Part shown: one piece after another, positions 34,046 to 42,072 of the stretch
How the letters are laid out: each line of letters begins with the position of its first letter
Numbering within the stretch: position 1 is the stretch's first letter
Source of the DNA: JAOPZW01 sp963707695
GTDB taxonomy: Bacteria > Actinomycetota > Thermoleophilia > Solirubrobacterales > Solirubrobacteraceae
Length of the DNA stretch: 64,000 nucleotides
Direction of reading: 5' to 3'
Assembly: GCA_963707695.1 (NCBI GenBank)
Contig: CAVPQY010000003.1
Coordinates: 310,001 to 374,000, forward strand
Translations under genes and position numbers: made by a program
The notes under the pieces: generated by a model
Database searches by the model: none
The model's input: only the letters and a program-made list of their open reading frames with translations
Told to the model about the DNA's origin: nothing

Positions 34046-34596
34046 GCCCCGGCCCGCAGGGCCCGATGGTCCCGCGCGAGCCGCCCGCCGCGGACCCGAT
34101 CGACCCGGGCGTGCGCGTCGGCCACGTGCACCTGCGGACGGCCGACATCGACCGGGTCCGGGCCTTCTACGTCGACCTGCTCGGCTTCGACGTCGTCATG
34201 GAGGCGCGCGACGTGCCGGGCTGGGGCACGACCGGCGACCTCCTCTTCGTCTCCGCGGGCGGCTACCACCACCACCTCGGGTTCAACACCTGGAAGTCGG
34301 CCGGTGGCGGTCCGCAGCCCGACGGGGTCGCGGGCCTGCACCACGTCGCGTTGAACTGGCCGACACGGGAGTCCTTCGCGGCCGTCGTGCGGCGCCTGGT
34401 CGACGCGGGCGTGCCGATCCGGCAGGCCAGCGACCACGGCACCCACCTCGCGGTGTACCTCTCCGATCCCGACGGCAACGACCTCGAGTTCGCCTGGGAC
34501 CGACCGACGGAGGAGTGGCCGCTCGACGACGACGGGCACCTCGCGGCCGTCTTCGGCGACCTCGACGTCGACGCGCTGCTGGCCGAGGCCGCCTAG
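34042..34596 (+). CDS. Single-module VOC/glyoxalase-fold protein, partner of the preceding gene
   Basis: The 184-residue protein has one VOC domain starting G-H-V-H-L-R-T-A-D-I-D-R and containing G-G-Y-H-H-H-L-G-F-N-T-W, identical in that stretch to the upstream protein. It ends D-G-N-D-L-E-F-A-W-D with the expected metal-ligand Glu. Its first half resembles the second module of the upstream gene, and its second half resembles the first module, so both probably arose by duplication and reshuffling. GTG 34042 overlaps the upstream TGA, so the two are translated together and may form a hetero-oligomer. Confidence 0.85.
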   Translation: MSPGPQGPMVPREPPAADPIDPGVRVGHVHLRTADIDRVRAFYVDLLGFDVVMEARDVPGWGTTGDLLFVSAGGYHHHLGFNTWKSAGGGPQPDGVAGLHHVALNWPTRESFAAVVRRLVDAGVPIRQASDHGTHLAVYLSDPDGNDLEFAWDRPTEEWPLDDDGHLAAVFGDLDVDALLAEAA

Positions 34597-34671
34597 CGAC
34601 GCGGCGGTCGCGGCGGGCGGCGCCCCGGCGGTCGCGGCGGCCGGCGCCGCCGGGGTCGCCGCAGCCCGCGC

Positions 34672-35178
34672 TCAGCCCCGACGCCGCGCGGCGTCGAGCG
34701 CCTGCTGCAGCGACGAGCGGTAGCTCTCGCTCGTGTAGGTGGCGCCGGTCACGACGTCGATGTCGGCGCTCTGCGCGCGCAGGGCCTCGCGCCGCAGGAT
34801 CGGCTCGGCCCGCGCGTTGAGCGCCTGCGTGCGCGCGCCGACGCCGCTCAGCGCGACGGTCTCCACGCGCGTGAGCTCGCGGCCGGTGAGGGTCACGGCC
34901 ACCTGGATGTTCGAGAACGGCGTCGCGACCGCCGGGCCGGTCGCGCGCCGGACGCGCCCGCCGCGGGCCGCCGCCGAGGGCCGGCGCGCGCTGACCCGCC
35001 GTGGCTCGCCCTCCGCCTCGGTCCCCGGGCCGGCCGGGACCGGCAGCTGCAGCGCGCCGGTCGGGGCCCGGGGCGTCGCCGGCCGCGGCCGCACCGCCGC
35101 GAGCAGGCCCGCCACCGCGGCCGCCGCGACGACCGCCGGGACCGCGCGGCGCACCGGGCGTCCTGCACGCTCGCGCAC
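34672..35178 (-). CDS. Membrane-anchored FMN-binding domain protein
   Basis: The 168-residue protein has one membrane helix at about residues 11-27 and an FMN-bind domain whose flavinylation-like site is S/T-rich: V-T-G-A-T-Y-T-S-E-S-Y near residue 150. In related proteins (RnfG/NqrC-type domains) FMN is attached covalently to the Thr of this motif. It follows a ferric-reductase-like gene by 41 bases on the same strand. The pair would pass electrons from NAD(P)H through FAD and haem to an external flavin. The GTG at 35178 is the best start because it leaves a basic N-terminus before the helix. Confidence 0.82.
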   Translation of the reverse strand: MRERAGRPVRRAVPAVVAAAAVAGLLAAVRPRPATPRAPTGALQLPVPAGPGTEAEGEPRRVSARRPSAAARGGRVRRATGPAVATPFSNIQVAVTLTGRELTRVETVALSGVGARTQALNARAEPILRREALRAQSADIDVVTGATYTSESYRSSLQQALDAARRRG

Positions 35179-35219
35179 CGAGCTCGCGACGCCCCGGGAG
35201 CCGGAACCACGGTGGCCTC

Positions 35220-36596
35220 TCACCCGAAGGCCTCGCTGATGATGTGCCGCGCCGGGACGCCCGCGCGGCGCAGGCCGGCGCTCACCGCCGTCGTCATGCC
35301 GGGCGGCCCGCACACGAAGACGTCGCGCGCGGCGATGTCGGGGACGAGCCGGCGCAGCTCGGCGGGCCCGAGCAGGTCGGGGCCGTCGCCGAGGAGGTAG
35401 TGCACCTCGACCCCGCGCTCGCGCGCCAATGCGTCGAGCTCGGGGCCGAAGAGCACGTCGCCCGCCGCCCCCGCGCGGTAGAGGAGCGTGATCTCGCCCG
35501 GCGCGCCCTCGAGGTCCTGCAGGAGCGCGCGCAGCGGGGCGATGCCGACGCCGCCGGCGATGAGCGCCACGCGGGGCCGGCGCCGCGCCGCGGCGGTGAG
35601 CTCGCCGCACGGGCCCTCGACGAGCACGCGCGTGCCGGGACGGATGGCGGCGACCTTGCCCGTGAAGTCGCCGCTGCCCTTGACCGTCACCCGCAGCCGG
35701 CGCCCGTCGGGCGCCTCCGAGAGCGAGAACGGGTGCGCCTCGCGCCAGAGCCCCGGCGCCAGGAACCGCCAGTGGAAGAACTGCCCGGCCTCGGCGCCGA
35801 GGCGGTCGAGGCCCACGCCGCCGACCTCGAGGGAGACGACGCCCGGCGCCTCGGCCACGACCCGGCGGACGTGCAGCCGGTGGCGCCGGGAGACGGCGAC
35901 CGGCAGCGCCACGCGCAGGCCGACGAGGGCGGCCAGGGCGAGCACGTGGAGGCCGATCCACGCCGCCCGCGCGACGGGCTGGTGCTGGAACTCGTGCCCC
36001 GTGGTGAGCTGGTGGGCGAAGGCCAGCGCCACGGCGACGTAGGCGAGCAGGTGGACGCCGTGCCAGGTCCGGTGCGACAGGCGCCGGCGCACGACGGGCG
36101 CCGACGTGGCCACCACCACGAGCAGCAGCACGAGGCCGCCCGCCGCCGGGAGCATCCACGGGTAGTCGCCGAGCAGCGTCCGCAGCTCGGCGATGGGGCC
36201 GACCCCGTCCTGGAGGGCGTACCCCGCCGTGATGAGCGCCGCGTGGGCGAGGACGAGGGCCAGCACGGCGATCCCGCCCACGCGGTGGGCGCGGGCGACG
36301 CGCCGGGCGCCGAGCGCCCGGTCGACGAGCGGGATGCGGGCGAGCAGCAGCACCTCGACGAGCGCGAGGTAGCCGCCGGCCATCCCGGCCACCCGGCCGA
36401 GGCTCGTCAGCAGCCCGGCCGTGTCGTGCACCTCGCGCACGCCGCCCTCGCGCCACCAGAGGCCGACGGCGAGGGCCAGCCCGGCCGCGGCGAGCACGCC
36501 GAGGTCCCAGCCGGTGGGCGCCCGCCGGGAGCGGGCCGAGGTGCGCGCGACGGCGGCGATGGCGGGTGGTCTACCGCCCGCGGCGGGCGGCCTCAA
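35220..36596 (-). CDS. Ferric-reductase-like transmembrane oxidoreductase (FRD/NOX type)
   Basis: The 458-residue protein has about six membrane helices with His pairs (A-R-A-H-R-V, V-L-A-H-A-A, H-R-T-W-H-G-V-H, A-F-A-H-Q-L) suited to two haem b groups. The C-terminal half is an FAD-binding and NAD-binding reductase domain with H-P-F-S-L-S, G-G-V-G-I-A-P and F-V-C-G-P-P-G-M. It moves electrons from cytosolic NAD(P)H across the membrane. The FMN-binding protein just downstream is the likely acceptor. The start is a TTG at 36596; other starts inside the first 30 residues are possible. Confidence 0.9.
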   Translation of the reverse strand: MRPPAAGGRPPAIAAVARTSARSRRAPTGWDLGVLAAAGLALAVGLWWREGGVREVHDTAGLLTSLGRVAGMAGGYLALVEVLLLARIPLVDRALGARRVARAHRVGGIAVLALVLAHAALITAGYALQDGVGPIAELRTLLGDYPWMLPAAGGLVLLLVVVATSAPVVRRRLSHRTWHGVHLLAYVAVALAFAHQLTTGHEFQHQPVARAAWIGLHVLALAALVGLRVALPVAVSRRHRLHVRRVVAEAPGVVSLEVGGVGLDRLGAEAGQFFHWRFLAPGLWREAHPFSLSEAPDGRRLRVTVKGSGDFTGKVAAIRPGTRVLVEGPCGELTAAARRRPRVALIAGGVGIAPLRALLQDLEGAPGEITLLYRAGAAGDVLFGPELDALARERGVEVHYLLGDGPDLLGPAELRRLVPDIAARDVFVCGPPGMTTAVSAGLRRAGVPARHIISEAFG

Positions 36597-36630
36597 CCGC
36601 CGGCCGGCGCGTCCGCCGGCGCCCGGCGCC

Positions 36631-37443
36631 TCAGTCCAGGCCGGCCACGAACGCCCGCACCGCCTCCGCGGTCGCCGCGTCCGCCGGGAAGAACGACTCG
36701 ATCGAGAGCTCGGCGAGGGTGATGTCCGTGGCGGTCCCGAACGTCGTCATCGTGCTCAGGAAGGACAGGACGGCCCCGCCGGCGCGCAGCTGCAGCGGCA
36801 CCGCGACCTCGCCCGCGGCCCAGGCCTCCTCGCCCACGCGCGCGGGCCGCCCGCCCGGGAGCGCGGAGAGCTCGTCGAAGAGCGCCGCCAGGGCGGGGTC
36901 GCCCGTCGAGACGACCTGGCGGCCGAGGCGGTCGAGCAGGTGCGCGCGCCACTGCGGCAGGTTCGCGATGCGCGGCGCGACGCCGTCCGGGTGCAGGCTG
37001 GCGCGCAGGACGTTGACGGGCGGCTCCAGGAGCTCGGGCGCCACGCCGTCGGTGAGGAGCGCGACGGCGCGGTTGCCGGCGACCATGCCCCAGTGGCGGT
37101 CGACGACGACCGCCGGGTAGGGCTCGTGGCCGCGCAGGACGAGCTCGAGCGTCGCGCGGACGCCCTCCATCTCGGGCTCCTCGAGCCCGCGCTGGCCGAA
37201 GACGGGCGCGTAGCCGCCGGCCAGCAGCAGCGCGTTGCGGTCGCGCAGCGGCACGTCGAGCTGCTCGGCGAGGTGGAGGACCATGTCGGCGCTCGGCCGC
37301 GAGCGCCCCGTCTCGACGAAGCTCAGGTGCCGGGCCGACACGCCCGCCTCGAGCGCGAGGTCGAGCTGGCTCAGGCGCCGGCGCCGACGCCACTCCCGCA
37401 GGAGCGCGCCGACGCGGGAGGGCGGGGCGTCGACCGGGGGCAT
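36631..37443 (-). CDS. XRE-family regulator with MmyB-like ligand domain
   Basis: The 270-residue protein has an N-terminal helix-turn-helix (L-S-Q-L-D-L-A-L-E-A-G-V-S-A-R-H-L-S, residues 23-40) and an MmyB-like PAS-fold domain (A-V-V-V-D-R-H-W, G-N-R-A, L-H-P-D-G, then F-F-P-A-D). In this family the second domain is thought to bind a fatty-acid-like ligand. The divergent partner gene encodes a SnoaL-like protein, a common arrangement for these regulators, which typically repress their neighbour. An inverted repeat at 37482-37492 in the 87-base gap is the probable operator. Confidence 0.93.
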   Translation of the reverse strand: MPPVDAPPSRVGALLREWRRRRRLSQLDLALEAGVSARHLSFVETGRSRPSADMVLHLAEQLDVPLRDRNALLLAGGYAPVFGQRGLEEPEMEGVRATLELVLRGHEPYPAVVVDRHWGMVAGNRAVALLTDGVAPELLEPPVNVLRASLHPDGVAPRIANLPQWRAHLLDRLGRQVVSTGDPALAALFDELSALPGGRPARVGEEAWAAGEVAVPLQLRAGGAVLSFLSTMTTFGTATDITLAELSIESFFPADAATAEAVRAFVAGLD

Positions 37444-37480
37444 GGATGCGACGCTACCGCCGCGCCCGCCGCCCGACGCC

Positions 37481-37493
37481 TACCTCGGAGGTC
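37481..37493. promoter_or_regulatory. Candidate operator of the XRE-MmyB regulator
   Basis: ACCTC (37482-37486) and GAGGT (37488-37492) form a perfect inverted repeat with one central base. It lies midway in the gap between the divergent regulator (start 37443) and SnoaL gene (start 37531), where a shared operator is expected. Confidence 0.55.
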
Positions 37494-37530
37494 ATCGACG
37501 GGCCTCCCGCGGTCGGATGTCCTGTGCGCC

Positions 37531-37890
37531 ATGACCGACATCACCACCACCGTCGACCGCTACCTCGCGGCCTTCAACGAGACCGACGCCGAGCGCCGCC
37601 GCGCGCTCGTGGCCGAGGTGTTCACCGAGGACGCGGGCTACGTCGACCCGCTCATGACCGGCGCCGGCCGGGACGGCATCGCCGCGATGATCGCGGGGGC
37701 CCAGCAGCAGTTCCCCGGCCACCGCTTCGAGCTGGCCGACGGCCCCGACGCCCACCACGACCGCGTCCGCTTCTCGTGGCACCTCGTCGCCGACGGCGGG
37801 ACGCGCATCGCGACGGGCCTCGACGTCGCGCTCGTCGCCGACGACGGTCGCCTGCGCTCGGTGACGGGCTTCCTGGAGCCCGCGGCCTGA
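37531..37890 (+). CDS. SnoaL-like/NTF2-fold protein
   Basis: The 119-residue protein has the SnoaL pattern: an N-terminal helix (V-D-R-Y-L-A-A-F-N-E-T-D), then F-T-E-D-A-G-Y-V-D-P, G-I-A-A-M-I, and C-terminal strands with V-R-F-S-W-H-L and G-L-D-V-A-L-V. This cone-like fold serves as isomerase, cyclase or ligand-binding protein. ATG 37531 starts a standard NTF2 N-terminus, and the long upstream open frame is antisense to the regulator. It is probably the regulator's target gene. The substrate is unknown. Confidence 0.9.
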   Translation: MTDITTTVDRYLAAFNETDAERRRALVAEVFTEDAGYVDPLMTGAGRDGIAAMIAGAQQQFPGHRFELADGPDAHHDRVRFSWHLVADGGTRIATGLDVALVADDGRLRSVTGFLEPAA

Positions 37891-37904
37891 GGACGCCCCG
37901 GGGG

Positions 37905-39008
37905 TCAGCGCGGCAGCGTGAAGCGGAAGGCGCTGCCGCCGCCCTCGGCCGGCTCGACCCAGATCCTCCCGCCGTGCGCCTCGACGACGCGGCGCGAGAC
38001 CGCCAGCCCGATGCCGTTCCCGGCCGCCTCCGCGCCGGAGCGCGCGAACATCCCGAAGATCCGGTCGGCGTCCTCGGGCGGCACCCCGACGCCCCGGTCG
38101 CGCACGCTGACGACCCAGTCGCCGTCCTGGTCGCAGGCCTCGACGGTGATGTGGGCCGGCGCGGCACCACGGAACTTCGCGGCGTTCCCGACGAGGTTCT
38201 GGAGCACCCGGCGCAGCAGGCCCGCGTCGCCGCCGACCTCGGGGAGGTCGCGCACCTCGAGCGTCGCCTGCGCCTCCGCCAGCCGGGCGCGGAGGTCCTG
38301 CTCGACCTCGGTCATGAGCACCGCGAGGTCGACGCGGTCGCGGCGGACCTCGCCGGCCCGGGCGTACTCGAGCACCCCGTCGACGAGCTGGCGCGCGCGC
38401 CCCACGCTCTCGCGCAGCAGCCGCAGCGCCTCTGGGTCGGGCCGCTCGTCGCGGCGGCGCTCGAGGAGCGTCACGAGGACCGCCATCGCCGCGATCGGCT
38501 CGCTGAGGTCGTGCGCGACGGCGTGGGCGTAGCCCCGGAGCTCGGCCTCGGTGCGGCGCTGCGCGGTGACGTCGTCGAGCAGGACGACGAGCCCGTCGCC
38601 GAGCTTGGCCGTGCGCCGCAGGAGCGTGCCGCGGGCGTAGCCGACCGCGAAGGGCGTGTCGAAGGAGATCTCGTCGACGAGCGGCTCACCCGTCTCGCAG
38701 ACGCGGGCGTAGACGTCGAAGCTCCCGTCCTCGCGCATCTGCGGGAGCGCCTCGAGCAGCGTGAAGCGGCCGCGCATGCTCTCCGGGAAGCGGAAGAGCC
38801 GCAGGATGGCCGGGTTGCCGTAGCCGAACTCGAAGTCGACGATCGTGCCGGCGTCGTCGCGGATCGCCCACAGGAGCCCGACCGGCTGCGGTGACGCGTG
38901 CCACACCGCGCGCATGACGGCCGAGCCCTGGCGGCCGAGCAGCGCATCGAGCGTGTGGTCCTCGTCGGGCGCGGCGGCCACGGCGGGGTCGGGCATCCCG
39001 CGCAGCAT
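37905..39008 (-). CDS. PAS-domain sensor histidine kinase (soluble)
   Basis: The 367-residue protein lacks membrane helices. It has a PAS-like sensor domain (residues about 30-145), then H-A-V-A-H-D-L-S-E-P with a phospho-acceptor His of the bacteriophytochrome/HisKA subtype, N-box N-L-V-G-N-A-A-K-F, D-R-G-V-G-V and G-N-G-I-G-L-A-V. The order and the A-H-D-L-x-E-P motif match light- or redox-linked kinases that lack a transmembrane sensor. No response regulator is adjacent. It converges with the SnoaL gene, with 14 bases between. Confidence 0.92.
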   Translation of the reverse strand: MLRGMPDPAVAAAPDEDHTLDALLGRQGSAVMRAVWHASPQPVGLLWAIRDDAGTIVDFEFGYGNPAILRLFRFPESMRGRFTLLEALPQMREDGSFDVYARVCETGEPLVDEISFDTPFAVGYARGTLLRRTAKLGDGLVVLLDDVTAQRRTEAELRGYAHAVAHDLSEPIAAMAVLVTLLERRRDERPDPEALRLLRESVGRARQLVDGVLEYARAGEVRRDRVDLAVLMTEVEQDLRARLAEAQATLEVRDLPEVGGDAGLLRRVLQNLVGNAAKFRGAAPAHITVEACDQDGDWVVSVRDRGVGVPPEDADRIFGMFARSGAEAAGNGIGLAVSRRVVEAHGGRIWVEPAEGGGSAFRFTLPR

Positions 39009-39091
39009 ACGTGCGCGCTCTGGCGACTCCGCTTCGCGCGCAGGGGCGTACCGTCAGGGACCTCGCCCACGACGCCCGACCCGGATCCCGC

Positions 39092-40267
39092 ATGCTCCGC
39101 CGCCTCTCCACCTCCCGCCTCGTCCTCCTCGTCGCGCTCGCCTGCGCCGTCCTCGGCGGCGGCACCGCCCTGGCCGCCGGCGCGCTCGGCGGCTCGGACC
39201 CCAAGCCGCCCGCCAGGCCGCTGGCCGTCGCCCTGCACGACGCGCTGGCGGCCAAGCCCGTGGCCGGCGTCACCGCGCGCATCACGTTCGTCAACCGGCT
39301 CATCGACGGCTCGGGCGCCGGCGCCGGCCGCGCGCCGCTGCTCGCCGGGGCCGAGGGCCGGCTGTGGGCCGCGCCCGACGGGCGCTTCCGCCTCGAGCTG
39401 CAGTCCGACGCGGGCGACGCGCAGATCACCGGCGACGGGCGCACCATCGCGCTCTACGACGCGACGACGAACAGCGGCTACCGCGTCACGCTCCCGCAGG
39501 ACGCCGCCGACGCCGGGACGAAGGACCGCCACGGCGTCCCGACGGTCGCCGCCATCACGCGGTTCCTGGGCCGCGTGATGGGCCGCGCCGACCTCTCCGG
39601 CGCCCGGCCCACGACCGTCGCCGGCCGCCCGGCCTACACCGTGCGCATCGCCCCGAAGCACGACGGCGGGCTCATCGGCGCGGCGGAGCTCGCCTGGGAC
39701 GCCGATCACGGCACGCCGCTGCGCGCGGCGATCTACGCCGCCGGCGCGGCCAAGCCCGTGCTCGAGCTCGCGGCGACCGACATCTCCTACGGGGAGGTCG
39801 ACGCGGCCGCGCTCGGCGTCGGCGCCCCGCGCGGCGCGAAGATGACGACGATCGACCTCGGCGACGCGGGGCACCGCGACCACGGCCGCTCGCACCCGCC
39901 CGTGCGCGGCACGCGCGCCGTCGCGGCGCGCCTCCCGTTCGGACTGAGCGCGCCGGCGCGGCTCGCCGGGCGCGCCCGTCACGGGGTGCGGCTCGTCGGC
40001 TCGGGCACGAACCCGGGCGCGCTCGTGACCTACGGCGACGGCCTCGGCGGCCTCGCCGTCCTGGAGCAGCGCGCGAAGGGCTCGCTGCGCGACGGCGGGA
40101 CCGCCGGCCTGCCGCTCCCCGAGGTCGCGCTGGCCGGCGGCGGACGCGGCGTGGAGCTCGCCACGGCGCTCGGCACGGTCCTGCGCTTCGACCGCGGGGG
40201 CGTGCGCTACACGGTCATCGGGTCGGTGCCGCCGGCCGCCGCCGAGGCCGCGGCCAGGGCGCTCTAG
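39092..40267 (+). CDS. Exported LolA/DUF2092-like protein in an ABC transporter operon
   Basis: The 391-residue protein starts with a clear export signal (about residues 1-31). The mature part shows a LolA/MucB-like half-barrel pattern with R-L-W-A-A-P-D-G-R-F-R-L-E-L-Q-S, G-R-T-I-A-L-Y-D, and S-G-A-R-P-T-T-V-A-G-R-P-A-Y-T-V-R. Such proteins carry lipids or sense envelope state. Its stop is three bases before an ABC ATPase gene, and the permease follows, so it probably serves as the exported component of that transporter. Upstream frame bases before ATG 39092 have no signal-peptide character. Confidence 0.75.
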   Translation: MLRRLSTSRLVLLVALACAVLGGGTALAAGALGGSDPKPPARPLAVALHDALAAKPVAGVTARITFVNRLIDGSGAGAGRAPLLAGAEGRLWAAPDGRFRLELQSDAGDAQITGDGRTIALYDATTNSGYRVTLPQDAADAGTKDRHGVPTVAAITRFLGRVMGRADLSGARPTTVAGRPAYTVRIAPKHDGGLIGAAELAWDADHGTPLRAAIYAAGAAKPVLELAATDISYGEVDAAALGVGAPRGAKMTTIDLGDAGHRDHGRSHPPVRGTRAVAARLPFGLSAPARLAGRARHGVRLVGSGTNPGALVTYGDGLGGLAVLEQRAKGSLRDGGTAGLPLPEVALAGGGRGVELATALGTVLRFDRGGVRYTVIGSVPPAAAEAAARAL

Positions 40268-40270
40268 ACC

Positions 40271-41245
40271 GTGCGCGACGCCGCGCCGGTCGAGGCCCGT
40301 GGCCTGGTCAAGCGCTACGACGACGTCGTGGCCGTCGGCGGCGTGGACCTCACGGTGCAGGCCGGGGACGTCTACGGCTACCTCGGGCCCAACGGCGCGG
40401 GCAAGACCACGGTGCTGCGCATGCTGCTCGGGCTCATCACCCCGACCGCCGGGGAGGTGCGCCTCTTCGGGCGCGACCCGCTCGTGCACGGCGCGAGCGC
40501 GCTCGACGGCGTGGCCGGCTTCGTCGAGTCGCCGCGCTTCTACCCCTACCTGACGGGCCGCAAGAACCTGGAGCTGCTGGCCGCCCTCGACGGCGGCGAC
40601 GCGGCGCGGCGCATCGACGAGGTGCTCGACGTGGTCGAGCTCACCGAGCGCCAGCGGCACAAGGTGGGTGGGTACTCGCACGGCATGCGCCAGCGGCTCG
40701 GCGTCGCGGCGGCCCTGCTGCGCGATCCGAAGCTGCTCCTGCTCGACGAGCCCGCCACCGGGCTGGACCCGGCCGGCATGCGCGACATGCGCGCGCTCGT
40801 CGCCCGGCTGTCGCTCAGCGGGACGACCGTGCTCCTCTCGAGCCACCTGCTCACCGAGGTCGAGGAGCTCTGCAACCGGGTGGCGATCGTCCGCGCCGGC
40901 CTCGTCGTCTTCGAGGGCGCGCTGGACGACCTCAAGCGCACGGCCGGGGGCGAGTGGCGGCTGCGCACGACCGACGACGCCCGCGCGGTCGGCATCCTGC
41001 GCGCGCAGCGCGGCATCGACGGCATCCGCGAGGACCCGCTCGAGCTGCGCTTCGAGGCCACCGAGGAGGCGGCCGCCCAGCTGTCGGTCGCGCTCGTCGA
41101 GGGCGGCGTGGCGATCCGGGCCCTCGCGCCGCACAGCGCCACGCTCGAGGACCTCTTCTTCCGCCTCACCGAGGGCGACGCCGCCGCCGGCGGGCCCGAT
41201 CGGACCGAGGGCCCGGACCTCACCGACCGCGCGCCGGCGGCCTGA
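40271..41245 (+). CDS. ABC transporter ATPase with C-terminal extension
   Basis: The 324-residue subunit has Walker A G-P-N-G-A-G-K-T-T (near residue 40), signature-like Y-S-H-G-M, Walker B L-L-L-L-D-E-P and an H-loop S-S-H-L-L. About 90 extra residues follow the core and end in an acidic, Ala/Pro-rich tail, typical of exporters linked to ABC2-type permeases. The signature is Y-S-H-G-M instead of L-S-G-G-M, which is a known variant. The TGA overlaps the permease ATG as TGATG, implying coupled translation. Confidence 0.94.
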   Translation: MRDAAPVEARGLVKRYDDVVAVGGVDLTVQAGDVYGYLGPNGAGKTTVLRMLLGLITPTAGEVRLFGRDPLVHGASALDGVAGFVESPRFYPYLTGRKNLELLAALDGGDAARRIDEVLDVVELTERQRHKVGGYSHGMRQRLGVAAALLRDPKLLLLDEPATGLDPAGMRDMRALVARLSLSGTTVLLSSHLLTEVEELCNRVAIVRAGLVVFEGALDDLKRTAGGEWRLRTTDDARAVGILRAQRGIDGIREDPLELRFEATEEAAAQLSVALVEGGVAIRALAPHSATLEDLFFRLTEGDAAAGGPDRTEGPDLTDRAPAA

Positions 41246-42060
41246 TGGTCGCCCTGCGCACGGTCTACCGCTGGGAGCTGCGCAAGCTCGTCGCGCAGAA
41301 GCGCACCTACCTGGGCCTCGGCGCGGCCGTGGCCGTCCCGATCATCTTCGTCGTCGCGCTCGCGCTGCAGTCCGGGCAGCCGGACGACGTCGCCTTCGGG
41401 CGCTACGTGCGCCAGTCGGGGCTGGCCGTCCCGCCCGTGATCCTCATCTTCGGGTCCTACTGGCTCTTCCCGCTGATCACCGCGCTCGTGGCCGGCGACA
41501 TCGTCGCCGCCGAGGACCACAACGGGACGCTGAAGACGATCCTGACCCGCTCGGTCGGGCGGGGGCGGATCTTCGCGGCGAAGGTCCTGGCCGCGATGAC
41601 CTATGCGCTCGTGGCGCTCCTCGCCATGGGCCTCACGGCGCTGATCGCCGGCGTCCTGAAGTCCGGGTTCCACCCGCTCGTGACGCTCTCGGGGACGACC
41701 GTGAGCGCGGGTCGGGCGCTCACGCTGCTCGGCGCGAGCCTCGCCGTCTACGCGCTGCCGCTGGCCGCGGTGGCGGCGATCGCGCTCCTGCTCTCCACCG
41801 TCACGCACAACTCGGCGGCCGCCGTCGTCGGCGCCCTGATGATCAGCCTGCTGCTGCAGCTCGTGCTCATCATCCCGGGCCTCGGCGACCTCGAGCCGTA
41901 CCTCCTGCCCACGCAGTTCACCGCGTGGCAGGGCTTCCTGCGCGAGCCGATCGACTACGCCCCCGTGGTGCGGGCCGTCTGGGTCTGCGCGCTCTACGCG
42001 CTGCCGTGCCTCGCGCTGGCGGCGCTGTCGTTCCTGCGCCGCGACGTCGCCGGCGGCTGA
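41245..42060 (+). CDS. ABC-2 type transporter permease
   Basis: The 271-residue protein has six predicted membrane helices. It begins with a cytoplasmic E-L-R-K-L-V-A-Q-K-R-T-Y segment, has a helix with F-G-S-Y-W-L-F-P-L-I-T-A-L, and the conserved A-E-D-H-N-G-T-L-K-T-I-L-T-R-S interface loop. That loop is typical of the NatB/YhgE-like ABC2-membrane-2 subfamily. With the ATPase (40271) and the exported LolA-like protein (39092) it forms a three-gene exporter operon. The cargo is unknown; lipid or antimicrobial peptide export are known roles of the family. Confidence 0.92.
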   Translation: MVALRTVYRWELRKLVAQKRTYLGLGAAVAVPIIFVVALALQSGQPDDVAFGRYVRQSGLAVPPVILIFGSYWLFPLITALVAGDIVAAEDHNGTLKTILTRSVGRGRIFAAKVLAAMTYALVALLAMGLTALIAGVLKSGFHPLVTLSGTTVSAGRALTLLGASLAVYALPLAAVAAIALLLSTVTHNSAAAVVGALMISLLLQLVLIIPGLGDLEPYLLPTQFTAWQGFLREPIDYAPVVRAVWVCALYALPCLALAALSFLRRDVAGG

Positions 42061-42072
42061 CGGCGCACCGGC

